DNA of 64,000 nt from Flavobacteriaceae bacterium (GTDB lineage Bacteria > Bacteroidota > Bacteroidia > Flavobacteriales > Flavobacteriaceae), in NCBI GenBank assembly GCA_021648755.1, contig JAKISG010000002.1:1-64000 (forward strand), read 5' to 3'. The position numbers were made by a program, and so were the translations under genes. The notes under the pieces were generated by a model, which was not told the DNA's origin, did not search any database, and worked only from the letters and a program-made list of their open reading frames with translations. Positions 35,686 to 45,092 of this stretch are shown piece after piece; within the stretch, counting starts at the first letter, position 1, and each line of letters begins with the position of its first letter.

Positions 35686-36390
35686 ATGGCAAATAAAAAA
35701 GTATTATTGGTTGAAGATGACCCAAATTTCGGTACTGTTCTAAAAGATTATTTAAGTTTAAATGATTATGATGTAACTCTAGCTAAAGATGGTCTAGAAG
35801 GTTTAATCATGTTTAAAAATAACGATTATGATATTTGTATTTTAGATGTCATGATGCCTAGAAAAGATGGTTTCTCTTTAGCAAAAGACATTAGGTCTAC
35901 AAATCAAGAAATACCTATTGTATTTTTAACAGCTAAAACAATGAAAGAAGATGTTTTAAAAGGCTACCAAGTAGGAGCTGATGATTATCTAAATAAACCA
36001 TTTGATAGTGAAGTGCTATTGTATAAAATAAATGCAATTCTACAACGCAAAAAAGGGGACTCTAATGATAATGCCGATATTATTGAATTTAATATTGGCA
36101 AATTTCATTTAAATACAAACTTAAGGCATCTTTCATTTGATGGTAATGATGAGAGTGATGCCAGAAAATTATCACCTAAAGAAAGTAAATTATTACGTTT
36201 GTTAGCACTACATAAAAATGATTTAATGCCAAGAGAATTAGCACTTACAAAAATATGGAGAGATGATAATTATTTTACTTCGCGTAGTATGGATGTGTAT
36301 ATTGCTAAGTTAAGAAAATATTTAAAATTAGATCCAAATGTTGAAATTATTAATATTCACGGTGAAGGATTTAGGTTAGTAGAAAAATAA
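35686..36390 (+). CDS. OmpR-family response regulator
   Basis: 234 residues: receiver domain with acidic D11/D12, phospho-acceptor D54 (CILDVMMPRKDG), T82 and K84 (FLTAKTMKED), and a C-terminal winged-helix DNA-binding domain (SPKESKLLRLLALHKNDLMPRE, SRSMDVYIAKLRKYL, INIHGEGFRLV). It is encoded just after its cognate kinase and most resembles RprY-type regulators of Bacteroidota. Confidence 0.94.
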   Translation: MANKKVLLVEDDPNFGTVLKDYLSLNDYDVTLAKDGLEGLIMFKNNDYDICILDVMMPRKDGFSLAKDIRSTNQEIPIVFLTAKTMKEDVLKGYQVGADDYLNKPFDSEVLLYKINAILQRKKGDSNDNADIIEFNIGKFHLNTNLRHLSFDGNDESDARKLSPKESKLLRLLALHKNDLMPRELALTKIWRDDNYFTSRSMDVYIAKLRKYLKLDPNVEIINIHGEGFRLVEK

Positions 36391-36398
36391 TAATTTTG
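36391..36398 (+). promoter_or_regulatory. Promoter box of tsaC (TAATTTTG)
   Basis: TAATTTTG directly after the response-regulator stop, 13 nt before the tsaC ATG. It also explains why the TTG at 36400 is not the start. Confidence 0.45.
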
Positions 36399-36411
36399 AT
36401 TGAATTTTAAT

Positions 36412-37032
36412 ATGGTTGAGTTAATAAAAATTTACGAAGAAAATCCAAATTCAAAAGCAATTGATAAGGTTGTATCTGTTTTAAAAAAAGGCGGTTTAAT
36501 AATTTACCCAACTGATACAGTTTATGGCTTAGGTTGTGATATTACAAATACTAAAGCAGTAGAAAAAATCGCAAGAATTAAGGGTGTAAAACTTAAAAAA
36601 TCTAATTTTTCTATTATTTGTAATGATTTAAGTCATTTGTCTGATTATGTTAGACAAATTGATCAATCAACCTTTAAATTATTAAAAAGAGCTTTACCTG
36701 GACCCTACACTTTTATTTTAAAAGGTAATAATAGTTTACCAAAAGTATTTAAAAAGAGGAAAACAGTTGGCATACGTGTGCCAGCTAATAATATAGCTAG
36801 AGAAATAGTAAAAATATTAGGAAACCCGATAGTTTCTACTTCTATTTATGACGAAGATGTTGTTATAGAATATACGACCGATCCAGAATTAATTTTTGAA
36901 AAATGGAAAGATAAGGTTGATTTAGTAATTAATGGAGGTTATGGAGATAACCTTGCATCTACAATAGTTGATTTATCTAAAGGAGAAATAGAAATTATTA
37001 GAGAGGGTAAAGGAAGTTTGACTATCTTTTAA
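36412..37032 (+). CDS. tsaC: L-threonylcarbamoyladenylate synthase (YrdC/Sua5 type)
   Basis: 206 residues. It makes threonylcarbamoyl-AMP from Thr, bicarbonate and ATP, for t6A37 in ANN-decoding tRNAs. Motifs are IIYPTDTVYGLGCDI (about 32-46), KGVKLKKSNFSIIC, ALPGPYTFILKGN and TVGIRVPANNIAREIV. Length fits the short, single-domain form. It follows the two-component pair without being functionally related to it. Confidence 0.94.
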   Translation: MVELIKIYEENPNSKAIDKVVSVLKKGGLIIYPTDTVYGLGCDITNTKAVEKIARIKGVKLKKSNFSIICNDLSHLSDYVRQIDQSTFKLLKRALPGPYTFILKGNNSLPKVFKKRKTVGIRVPANNIAREIVKILGNPIVSTSIYDEDVVIEYTTDPELIFEKWKDKVDLVINGGYGDNLASTIVDLSKGEIEIIREGKGSLTIF

Positions 37033-37055
37033 ACAGAACCTCTATTTTTGATAGC

Positions 37056-38270
37056 TTATATATCATTCGTTTTTTTTAACAGAGAAATAGTGAATAAAAG
37101 TATAATTAAGCCACCTAAACCAAGGCTTAACCACATAAACCAAGATTTTTCATAAAATGGTATTTTTTTAACTATAATTGGCTTGTTTTCTATTTTAATT
37201 TTTTCGTTTATTAACTTTAATATAGGTAAATTATATGCAATTTCATTTTTAAAATCTACTAAGTCATAAGAAGGTTTTTTAAGTTTTTTATTACCTGAAA
37301 CAACTGTATATTTTTGATTTATTTTTAAATCGCTTACTAAATATTTTTCTTTTTGCTGAAAAATAATATTTGTAATTTGTAATGGCTGGTTGTCTTTATT
37401 GTCAATTTCAATAATAAATTCTTTTTGTTTAATGTTTAAACTGTCAAAATTATTAACTGATTTTGAGTTTAAATTAATGCTTTTTATAAAATGTTTATTT
37501 TCCTTATTGTAATAAATTGTAGCTTTTCTATTAAATAATTTTGGCTTGTTAATTTCAAAATTTAATGTATTAATTTCATAATTTTTACTTGCAGAAACAT
37601 AAATTAAAGTCAGGTTTTCTTTTTGTTCTACTTTATAAGTATAGTCTAAGGTTTGATATTTAATCTTATTAGTAACTTTTTTCTTATTAAAATAACCAAC
37701 TTCCTTAATGTGAATAGGAGCAGAAATAGAATCATTTATCACTAACCTAATAGTACTATAATCTATTGACGGAAAATTTATATTGTAATAATGAGATCCG
37801 TTATTTGTATTTTTAGATAAATTTAAGTAGATTTTTTCAGAAACGACAAACCAATTTTTGTGGTTATTACTCCCTTCAATTTTACAATTTTTTCTAACAT
37901 TTGTATTAGATAGTTTAAAAGTAAATGTATTGTGTATTTTTTTAGTAGCATTGTTTATATAAATTATACTTTGTTTTTTTTCAAACTTTTGTTTATATTT
38001 AATTGGAATAAACTTTGCATCTACAAATTGGTAACTAAAATTTTGTATGAAATATGGCGTCTGCTGATTTTTAGTATCTAAAATTCTTAAATCACTAAAA
38101 TCATTGTTTGCAATGACACGTAACTTAGGTGATAACACTATTTTTTTAAACCCGATAATAGAATCATTTTTAAGATTAGCACTATAAGTATAAGTAGTAC
38201 TCTCTTGTGCAACTAGCACAAAACTTATAATTCCGAAAATGAGGGTTAATCTATTTTTTATTTTCTTCAT
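37056..38270 (-). CDS. DUF3999-like membrane protein
   Basis: 404 residues: signal peptide (ending VLVAQ), a long beta-rich extracytoplasmic part and one C-terminal membrane span (about 374-397, SWFMWLSLGLGGLIILLFTIS). Its pairing with a DUF2339 membrane protein, overlapping by 20 nt (ATG inside the upstream gene), is the known DUF2339-DUF3999 arrangement. The biochemical role is unknown. The N-terminal half (SNNHKNWFVVSEKIYLN) looks like a carbohydrate-binding discoidin-type fold, which is my inference. Confidence 0.7.
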   Translation of the reverse strand: MKKIKNRLTLIFGIISFVLVAQESTTYTYSANLKNDSIIGFKKIVLSPKLRVIANNDFSDLRILDTKNQQTPYFIQNFSYQFVDAKFIPIKYKQKFEKKQSIIYINNATKKIHNTFTFKLSNTNVRKNCKIEGSNNHKNWFVVSEKIYLNLSKNTNNGSHYYNINFPSIDYSTIRLVINDSISAPIHIKEVGYFNKKKVTNKIKYQTLDYTYKVEQKENLTLIYVSASKNYEINTLNFEINKPKLFNRKATIYYNKENKHFIKSINLNSKSVNNFDSLNIKQKEFIIEIDNKDNQPLQITNIIFQQKEKYLVSDLKINQKYTVVSGNKKLKKPSYDLVDFKNEIAYNLPILKLINEKIKIENKPIIVKKIPFYEKSWFMWLSLGLGGLIILLFTISLLKKTNDI

Positions 38271-40674
38271 CTTTAAAAAATGTTTTTTTTATTTTTTGAT
38301 ACATAAATGAAATTATTAGTAAAACAATTCCCAATAAAATAAATGCAATTATTTTTCCGCCTTGACTAACATTTTCAATATCATAAGTAAATAATTTTAT
38401 AATGGTTAAAGCAATTAAAATAAGTGAAAATATTCGCCATGTTTTTTTAGCATTTTTTATCCCAAAGTATAAAAATATAAAAGACAAGACTCCCCAAAGA
38501 ATAGGAAAACTAGTTTTAATAACAGTCGTTTTAGAATTACTAATTAAATTATAAATTTCTGAATTTACAGCTGTTAAAGTATTAATTTTTGGACTAACAA
38601 CTATGGGTTGTGAAATAATTAAAAGTTCTAAACTAATTAAAATAACTATAAAACTTGCTAGAAAATAACTGAAATAATTTTTGTTTTTAGTACTATACTC
38701 CTGTTTGTTTATATGATCGTATGATAATTTCATATTATAAAACAACAAGCCTAAAAGTATTATTTGGACATAAAAAGTTGGGTTTGCAGTATGGTCTAAA
38801 ATACTATTTTTAAATGAATTAAACGGTACTTGAGAGAGAAAATTTGCCCCTACTAAAATTGATATGACAGAAACAATTAAAGCGACTGTATGAGTGATTT
38901 TATATTTAAATAAATAACTCATTACAACAATTATAGCTATATAATGATAAATCGTTATAATAGTAGTTGCTAAAAAGACATCTAAATAATTGTTAGTTTG
39001 GTGTGTTAGTTCTAACAAGCCAGTAAGGTAAAGAACAATACTTGCAATTACAGTTAAAAGAACTGCTATTTTAGTTGGGTTAATTTTAATATTTCTTAGA
39101 GTATAAGTTTCCTTTTCTCTCTTTAATAAAAAAGCACTTGTTACTAAAGATATAACGGTAAAAATACCTGTTAAAAAGCCTTTATTAAATAGAGTTTTTA
39201 ACTTTTTTGGACTTTCATAAATTTGTATAAAGTCTATAGTTAGACTACTAATAGTTAAAAATAGGGTAATAAATGCTACAATTTTAAGGTCATTATTTTT
39301 AATTTTTTGCGATAACCAAATTAGCAACACACTTTCTGTTGCCCAAAATAAGGTAATATAATTACCTTCTAATTGCATTGGTCCAGTTAGGGTTAAAAGG
39401 GTTAAAGTCATGCCAATAAAAAGGTAAACCGTCTTTTTATCAATACTGTTTTTTTGGAGTAAAATCCATCCAGCCCCTAGATTTACAAGAGCTAATAAAA
39501 GTGTAAATAAACCTTTAAATGAATTTAAAAAATAGCCTAACAAATACAAACCTTCTCCAAAATACACAAAGGTACTTATTAAAAAAAGTAATATAATCTG
39601 AGGTTTTAATTCTTGCTTAGATTCTTTAACTACTTTAAAAATATTCATAATAAAAAATACGATATAAAATAAGGTCGCAAATAAAAATAAGGTATTTGCA
39701 TTAACTAGAATATCGCTATCTGAAGTAATCCAATTTATAAAGAATAGATGTGTAAAAATAAAGGCTAATATATTTATGATAAACCATTTTTTCTTTATGG
39801 AAACAACTAAAAATCCAATATTTAAAATGAGTAAATAAATAAATAGTACTATAAAATTACCACTGCCAGTACTTACCAAAACTGGCACTAAAAACCCACC
39901 AATTAATGATAAAACACCTAACTCCTTACGGTTATATAGAATTGAAATTGCGGTGCTAAATATGGTAGTTATAACCATTAAAATAAATGCAGTAGTTTGG
40001 CTGTAGAGTTTATATTCTTTAAAGGCATAGGCAATAATAAAATAGAAAACAACAATAGCACCACTAACTAGAATAGCACTAAATGCTTTGTAGTTTTTAT
40101 GAAGTTTATGTGCAAAACCGAGTAAGATGGTACCAGATAAAAAACCAATTCCGACACGTCCGATTTCATTAATCCACTCTTGGTCAATAGCATATTTCAC
40201 AAAAAAACTAATACCTAATACCAAGATTAAAATACCAATTTTACTAATTAAATTTTCGCCAATAAAAGTTTCTAAATCTGGATTTCTTTTTTTAAATGCA
40301 GTAAACCTATTGCTTAAAGTCTTTTGAAACACAGGGGCTTTTTTTGGTTTTAAAGCCATAGGTTTTATTATAATAATAGGATCTACTTTTTTAGGCTTTT
40401 CTTCAATAATTTTTTTCACCTTATCTTGATGGGTTTTAAAAACACCTTCTTCTTCTTCTTCTTCTTTTTCAATTTTTGAAATAAGTAAATCAGGTTTTGT
40501 AATTATTTTCTCATCAATAAGTTCTTTTTTTAAAGTAATTTTTTGTTTAGACTTATTATGTAGAGTATTTTTTAAATCCTTCTTTAAATTTTCAATTTGA
40601 TTTTTTAAAGACTTTATGCCCCTATTATTTGTAATTAAAATAATAATAATGATTATATATAAAATAGGTTCCAT
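38251..40674 (-). CDS. DUF2339 polytopic membrane protein
   Basis: 807 residues: an N-terminal membrane anchor, a charged cytoplasmic coil with a Glu run (KIEKEEEEEEGVF, about 68-80), the signature ENLISKIGILILVLGISFFVKYAIDQ (in part; about 138-160) and then more than 20 predicted membrane segments to the C-terminus. The family is of unknown function, possibly envelope-related. The ATG at 40674 is preferred over a TTG at 40695. It is translationally coupled to the downstream DUF3999-like gene. Confidence 0.85.
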   Translation of the reverse strand: MEPILYIIIIIILITNNRGIKSLKNQIENLKKDLKNTLHNKSKQKITLKKELIDEKIITKPDLLISKIEKEEEEEEGVFKTHQDKVKKIIEEKPKKVDPIIIIKPMALKPKKAPVFQKTLSNRFTAFKKRNPDLETFIGENLISKIGILILVLGISFFVKYAIDQEWINEIGRVGIGFLSGTILLGFAHKLHKNYKAFSAILVSGAIVVFYFIIAYAFKEYKLYSQTTAFILMVITTIFSTAISILYNRKELGVLSLIGGFLVPVLVSTGSGNFIVLFIYLLILNIGFLVVSIKKKWFIINILAFIFTHLFFINWITSDSDILVNANTLFLFATLFYIVFFIMNIFKVVKESKQELKPQIILLFLISTFVYFGEGLYLLGYFLNSFKGLFTLLLALVNLGAGWILLQKNSIDKKTVYLFIGMTLTLLTLTGPMQLEGNYITLFWATESVLLIWLSQKIKNNDLKIVAFITLFLTISSLTIDFIQIYESPKKLKTLFNKGFLTGIFTVISLVTSAFLLKREKETYTLRNIKINPTKIAVLLTVIASIVLYLTGLLELTHQTNNYLDVFLATTIITIYHYIAIIVVMSYLFKYKITHTVALIVSVISILVGANFLSQVPFNSFKNSILDHTANPTFYVQIILLGLLFYNMKLSYDHINKQEYSTKNKNYFSYFLASFIVILISLELLIISQPIVVSPKINTLTAVNSEIYNLISNSKTTVIKTSFPILWGVLSFIFLYFGIKNAKKTWRIFSLILIALTIIKLFTYDIENVSQGGKIIAFILLGIVLLIISFMYQKIKKTFFKDEENKK

Positions 40675-40767
40675 AATTTTAATTTTTAATAACAAGTTTA
40701 CACTATCTACTTTAATATTTAAGTTACTAATTTTTTACAATAAAATAATATATTAAGATGGCATTAA

Positions 40768-42111
40768 TTAAATTCCAGTATAATTAGAAGGTGAAATTGC
40801 TTTTAATTCATTTTTAACAGTATTAGAGATATTTAAAGTTTCTATAAAACTAGCCATAATTTTTTTAGTAATTTTCGTATTGGTTCTAGTTAATTCTTTT
40901 AATGTCTCATACGGGTTTGGGTATGCCTCTCTTCGTAAAATAGTCTGAATTGCCTCTGCTACAACTGCCCAATTTTCTTCTAAATCCTCTTTAAATTTAT
41001 CTTTGTTTATTAGTAATTTATTTAACCCTTTTAGAGTAGAGGTAAAACCAATTATAGTATGTGCTAATGGCACCCCAATATTTCTTAAAACTGTAGAATC
41101 GGTTAAATCACGTTGCATTCTTGATATTGGTAATTTTGCAGATAAATGTTCAAAAACAGCATTTGCCATACCTAAATTACCTTCTGAATTTTCAAAATCT
41201 ATTGGGTTTACCTTATGCGGCATTGCTGACGACCCAATTTCTCCTTTTTTAATTTTTTGCCCAAAATAACGCATAGAAATATAGGTCCAAAAATCTCTAT
41301 TTAGGTCAATTATAATAGTATTTATTCTTTTTAGAGCATCAAATTGTGCTGCTAGATGGTCGTAATGCTCTATCTGTGTTGTAGGAAAAGAATGGTGTAA
41401 GCCCAATATTTTTTCTATAAAGTGTTGTCCAAATTTTTTCCAATTTAAATTTGGATAAGCAACAACATGTGCATTAAAATTACCTGTTGCGCCACCAAAT
41501 TTTGCTGCATAAGGTATCTGTTGCAATAAGTTTACTTGTTGCTCAATACGTTCAATAAAAACTTGAATTTCTTTACCCAGTTTAGTAGGAGAAGCAGGTT
41601 GCCCATGTGTTCTTGCTAACATAGAGACATCTGACCAATCGTTTGCTAATTCCTTTAATTTAGTAATTAATTGGGTGAGTTCTTTATAATACACATGATC
41701 AAATGCATCGTTTATAGATAACGGAATTGCAGTATTATTAATATCTTGTGAAGTTAATCCGAAATGGATAAATTCTTTGTATTTACTTAAATTTAAAATA
41801 TCAAATTGTTCTTTAATAAAATATTCTACTGCTTTAACATCATGATTAGTTACACTTTCAATTTCTTTAATTTTTAAAGCATCTTTTGTAGTAAAGTTAG
41901 TATATATTTTTCTTAATTTATCAAAGTGAGACTTATCAAAGTTTTGCAATTGTGATACTGGCAACTCACAAAGGGCAATAAAATATTCAATCTCTACTTT
42001 TACACGGTACTTTATTAATGCTTCCTCAGAAAAGTAATTTGCTAAAATTTTAACTTTACTCCTGTAACGACCGTCTATTGGTGAGATTGCACTTAATTGA
42101 GATAAATCCAT
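40768..42111 (-). CDS. purB: Adenylosuccinate lyase
   Basis: A 447-residue purine-biosynthesis enzyme that removes fumarate from SAICAR and from adenylosuccinate. The fumarase/ASL signature is GSSAMPHKVNPIDFENSEGN (about 291-310). Others are DGRYRSKV near the N-terminus, HFGLTSQDINNTA and ARTHGQPASPTKLGKE. It is the long PurB form (about 450 residues) common in Bacteroidota and gamma-proteobacteria. A TACCTTTG box lies 21 nt upstream. Confidence 0.96.
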   Translation of the reverse strand: MDLSQLSAISPIDGRYRSKVKILANYFSEEALIKYRVKVEIEYFIALCELPVSQLQNFDKSHFDKLRKIYTNFTTKDALKIKEIESVTNHDVKAVEYFIKEQFDILNLSKYKEFIHFGLTSQDINNTAIPLSINDAFDHVYYKELTQLITKLKELANDWSDVSMLARTHGQPASPTKLGKEIQVFIERIEQQVNLLQQIPYAAKFGGATGNFNAHVVAYPNLNWKKFGQHFIEKILGLHHSFPTTQIEHYDHLAAQFDALKRINTIIIDLNRDFWTYISMRYFGQKIKKGEIGSSAMPHKVNPIDFENSEGNLGMANAVFEHLSAKLPISRMQRDLTDSTVLRNIGVPLAHTIIGFTSTLKGLNKLLINKDKFKEDLEENWAVVAEAIQTILRREAYPNPYETLKELTRTNTKITKKIMASFIETLNISNTVKNELKAISPSNYTGI

Positions 42112-42131
42112 TTTAATGATTTCCTTAATTA

Positions 42132-42139
42132 CAAAGGTA
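42132..42139 (-). promoter_or_regulatory. Promoter box of purB (TACCTTTG)
   Basis: TACCTTTG on the minus strand, identical to the gdhA box, a short distance before the purB ATG. Confidence 0.5.
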
Positions 42140-42191
42140 AAAGAAATTTAGGTTCTGTCATTATAAACTTTCGTGTTTAAATTCTTTAAAT

Positions 42192-43502
42192 TTACTTAAT
42201 TATTAATTTTTGGGTTACCTCTGTTTGGTTATCCTTAATTTTTATAAAGTAGACACCCTGTGATAAGGTTGAAATTTCTAAAATATTTGTGCCTTGTGTT
42301 AATATACCTTTTTGTAAAATTTGACCACTAATACTAGATATCATATAGTTAGCGTTTCTATCGGTCTTTATATTTACTTGGTTATTTGTTGGGTTTGGAT
42401 AAATGGATAAAGAGGTATCAAAAGCAGTATCTGAAATGGACAATACATTATCACATACCTCTTCTGTTTCTACAAAAGTACTTGAAGCATCTATATCTGT
42501 CCAGTTTGTAGTGCTATATATAGCATCATCTACAAAAATACAACTTAAGTTTGGGTTATTGAATGCAGAAAAATCAATAATTGCAGTGTTATTTCCATTC
42601 CTTATATCTAAACTGGTTAATAAATTATTATCAAAATTTAGGCTTTCTAAATTCATATTTTGTGCGAAATATAAACTGGTTAATTCATTAAAACCACAAC
42701 TCAAATCTTTTAAATTAATATTTTGTGTAACATCTAAACTAGTTAATTGATTGTTGTAACAAATCAACCATTCTAAATTTATGTTTTGAGTAACATCTAA
42801 ACTGGTCAATTGATTTAAACTAGAATTTAACCCTTCTAAATTCACATTTTGTGCAATATCTAAACTAGTTAATTGATTGAGAACAAGAATCAATATAGAT
42901 AAAACCGTATTTTGTGTAACATCTAAACTGGTTAATTGATTGAAACTACAATTTAACTCTTCTAAATTAATATTTTGTGTAACATCTAAACTGGTTAATT
43001 GATTGAAAAAACAATTCAACTTTTCTAAATTAATATTTTGTGTAACATCTAAACTGGTTAATTGATTGAAACTACAATTTAACTCTTCTAAATTAACATT
43101 TTGTGTCACATCTAAACTAGTTAATTTATTATTGTTTCGTGAACTCAATACCTGTAAAGCTATGTTTTGTGTAACATCTAAACTGGTTAATTGATTGAAA
43201 CTACAATTTAACTCTTCTAAATTAACATTTTGTGTCACATCTAAACTAGTTAATTGATTGTCTGCACAATTTAAAAGCATTAAAATTGTAAAATCTTCAA
43301 TACCTGTTAAATCAGAAATATTTTTAGTTTCTACATCTAAAGAGGTTAGTGTGTTAATATTGGCTGTAGGTACTTGTCCGTCATTAGGTATATCATCATA
43401 AGCAGATAGTGCATCTTCAAAGTTAGCGTCTGGTATGGCTGTGTATTGTGCATAACTCATTACACTAATTAAAAGGATAAGTAAAAATAGTTTTATTTTC
43501 AT
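42192..43502 (-). CDS. Leucine-rich-repeat T9SS surface protein
   Basis: 436 residues: signal peptide (LFLLILLISVMSYAQ), about ten 21-22-residue leucine-rich repeats (LTSLDVTQNxNLEELNCSFN type, about 70-290), a short spacer and a T9SS type A domain (about 362-436; LSIYPNPTNNQVNIKTD, KLIIK). The repeats form a curved binding surface; ligand unknown. At DNA level some units are identical, for example an 88-base stretch around 43044-43131 recurs at 43168-43255, so copy number may vary by recombination. A 22-bp hairpin lies just upstream. Confidence 0.88.
   Translation of the reverse strand: MKIKLFLLILLISVMSYAQYTAIPDANFEDALSAYDDIPNDGQVPTANINTLTSLDVETKNISDLTGIEDFTILMLLNCADNQLTSLDVTQNVNLEELNCSFNQLTSLDVTQNIALQVLSSRNNNKLTSLDVTQNVNLEELNCSFNQLTSLDVTQNINLEKLNCFFNQLTSLDVTQNINLEELNCSFNQLTSLDVTQNTVLSILILVLNQLTSLDIAQNVNLEGLNSSLNQLTSLDVTQNINLEWLICYNNQLTSLDVTQNINLKDLSCGFNELTSLYFAQNMNLESLNFDNNLLTSLDIRNGNNTAIIDFSAFNNPNLSCIFVDDAIYSTTNWTDIDASSTFVETEEVCDNVLSISDTAFDTSLSIYPNPTNNQVNIKTDRNANYMISSISGQILQKGILTQGTNILEISTLSQGVYFIKIKDNQTEVTQKLIIK
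42660..43260. repeat. 63-bp tandem coding repeats in the LRR gene
   Basis: Units of 63 bases (one 66-base unit), several near-identical, encoding the leucine-rich repeats. Some pairs are identical over more than 80 bases. Confidence 0.85.
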
Positions 43503-43690
43503 GATTTTTATTTTAAAAGACTAGTATGTTTACAAACATACTAAATATTATCTTATGTGTTATACTTAAACGCATTAAAATATTTATAAATAATTGGTTT
43601 AAACACCTAAAAAAACAATAAATTAAGTAAATTAAGTTTGTTTTTTCGATTAAAAATTCATATAATTATTTGATAATCAAACAGGTAAAT
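43503..43690. other. Upstream region of the LRR gene
   Basis: Contains a palindrome (43522-43543), then AT-rich DNA leading into the ISAs1 relic. No gene is seen. Confidence 0.4.
43522..43543. promoter_or_regulatory. Perfect hairpin/palindrome before the LRR gene
   Basis: TAGTATGTTT, AC, AAACATACTA: perfect 10-bp arms, 20 nt upstream of the LRR ATG. It could be an operator or a 5' UTR hairpin; there is no T-run, so it is an unlikely terminator. Confidence 0.45.
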
Positions 43691-43875
43691 ATGAATTTAG
43701 ATCATTGGAAAATTGAAAACAATTTACATTGGCATTTAGATGTATTCTTTGGTGAAGATAAAAGTAGGAAAAGATAACTCTCTTTAAAAATACTATACTT
43801 AATAATGAAAAAATTAGTACCAAAAAGAAAAGCATCAGAGGAAAACGAAAAATTGTAGATTGGGACAACCAATAA
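43691..43875 (+). pseudogene. ISAs1-family transposase relic (C-terminal part)
   Basis: The first frame gives NLDHWKIENNLHWHLDVFFGEDKSRKR, the HWxIENxLHWxLDVxFxED core of ISAs1 transposases. After a frameshift near 43774 a second frame continues ITLFKNTILNN, then KISTKKKSIRGKRKIVDWDN, the expected C-terminal end. The N-terminal two thirds and both inverted repeats are gone. Inactive. Confidence 0.85.
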
Positions 43876-43882
43876 GTACAAA

Positions 43883-43911
43883 AAAAGCCAAACTAAATTA
43901 GTTTGGCTTTT
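43883..43911. terminator. Bidirectional terminator
   Basis: AAAAGCCAAACTAA and TTAGTTTGGCTTTT form 14-bp perfect arms around one base. It lies 20 nt after the stop of the small phasin-like gene on the minus strand and after the IS relic on the plus strand. Confidence 0.85.
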
Positions 43912-43930
43912 AAGAGATTAATCAAATTTT

Positions 43931-44221
43931 TTATGCAAAAATTTTAGAAAACTTCTTTTTTCCATATATAAATTGATTTTTAAAGGACTCTAAAGTATCA
44001 AAAACAATATTTTGTTGGTTTTCTATTAATTTAAAACCACCATTTAATGCTTTAGACGTTATTTCTTGCCATTGTTTAGTCGCATTTATTGTACCAACAA
44101 TAACATCTTCTGCATTTGTTAATGCAAAATTATTTGCATTTGTAATTGTTTTTTTTGTTGTTTTAATTACACTATTAAATTTTAGAGTAATTCCTTTATT
44201 ATTTGTTTTGTTTGTTTTCAT
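43931..44221 (-). CDS. Small phasin-like helical protein
   Basis: 96 residues, Lys/Asn-rich, mostly amphipathic helix, no signal peptide. The middle (INATKQWQEITSKALNGGFKLIENQQNIVFDTLESFKNQFIYGKKKF) matches the N-terminal part of the next gene (VKAGEKWQKLTTKLIKKSEP, then FVETAENLKQQADFGLTRLKKL), so the two are paralogues in tandem. The helix spacing resembles phasins, which coat storage granules, but no granule-synthesis genes are nearby. Function unknown. Confidence 0.6.
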   Translation of the reverse strand: MKTNKTNNKGITLKFNSVIKTTKKTITNANNFALTNAEDVIVGTINATKQWQEITSKALNGGFKLIENQQNIVFDTLESFKNQFIYGKKKFSKIFA

Positions 44222-44248
44222 AATATTCTAGTTTATAGTTTTTGTTAT

Positions 44249-45034
44249 TTATTTTATGATTTCTTTTGCCTGAATTTTCCAGTCAGAAGTGTTATATATT
44301 TTTGTATTCACTCCTGCGTTCAAAAGCACCTTATTAAAATTTTTAGTCGTTATTTTTGCTAGCTGCTCAAGTGAAGTAATTCCGTTTTCATTAAGAATGG
44401 ATTCCATTTTTGGTCCAATACCCTTGATAATTTTTAAATCATTTTTTACTTTTGATGTTATAATAGTAGGCTTTTTAATTTCGTTTTCCTTTTTTTTAGT
44501 TTTCGTTTTTTCTGGTTTTTCTACTTCTGTATAGTTTTCTATTTTTTCTTTTACATCATCAACGATATCTTCTGCCTTCTCTTTTAATTCTTCAAAAGTT
44601 TCTACGACCTCTTTTTTAATTTTTGCTGTTATTTTTTCTGATTTTTGAACTAATGGACTTTCAGATACTTCTTTCTTTAATTTAGTAACCATTTTTTCTG
44701 CTTTTTTTATCAAAGGGTTTTCTGTTACTATTTTTTTTGCTTTGTCAAGTACTTTTTCATTGTAACCTACTAATTTTTTTAATCTAGTTAGACCAAAATC
44801 AGCTTGTTGCTTAAGGTTTTCTGCAGTTTCAACAAACATACTTATTTGTTTTTTTGTTAATGGCTCTGATTTTTTAATTAACTTAGTAGTCAATTTTTGC
44901 CATTTTTCTCCTGCTTTAACTGAATTTTCAATTATTTCAAAAGATGCATCAATTAAATTATTGTTAATTTTTTTAACTACAAATTTTGCTTTTTCAATGT
45001 TGCTAATTTTTTTTGTTTTCTTTGTTTTTTTCAT
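44249..45034 (-). CDS. Phasin-like coiled-coil protein with C-terminal helix-hairpin-helix
   Basis: 261 residues, very Lys/Glu-rich. An N-terminal phasin-like helix bundle (about 15-95) is followed by a long coiled coil with repeated ESPLVQKSEK-type units (about 95-190) and a helix-hairpin-helix domain (about 207-255; LKIIKGIGPKMESILNENGITSLEQLAKIT). The last domain resembles the DUF4332/HhH type that binds DNA or protein. The TTG at 45079 was rejected because it lies in a TACATTTG promoter box. It lies upstream of its small paralogue by 27 nt, probably one operon, and is divergent from an ECF sigma operon. Confidence 0.65.
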   Translation of the reverse strand: MKKTKKTKKISNIEKAKFVVKKINNNLIDASFEIIENSVKAGEKWQKLTTKLIKKSEPLTKKQISMFVETAENLKQQADFGLTRLKKLVGYNEKVLDKAKKIVTENPLIKKAEKMVTKLKKEVSESPLVQKSEKITAKIKKEVVETFEELKEKAEDIVDDVKEKIENYTEVEKPEKTKTKKKENEIKKPTIITSKVKNDLKIIKGIGPKMESILNENGITSLEQLAKITTKNFNKVLLNAGVNTKIYNTSDWKIQAKEIIK

Positions 45035-45076
45035 GATATATAATGTTTTTTTATTTTTAAATTTATAACTTTGGGA

Positions 45077-45084
45077 CAAATGTA
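45077..45084 (-). promoter_or_regulatory. Promoter box of the phasin-like operon (TACATTTG)
   Basis: TACATTTG on the minus strand, 43 nt before the chosen ATG. The first of three GAGTTACAA words lies just upstream at 45093. Confidence 0.5.
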
Positions 45085-45092
45085 ATAACTGT

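Noticed and set aside
42660..43260. CRISPR-like array
   Set aside because: The regular 63-bp units are all coding and translate into leucine-rich repeats; there are no unique spacers and no cas genes in the window.
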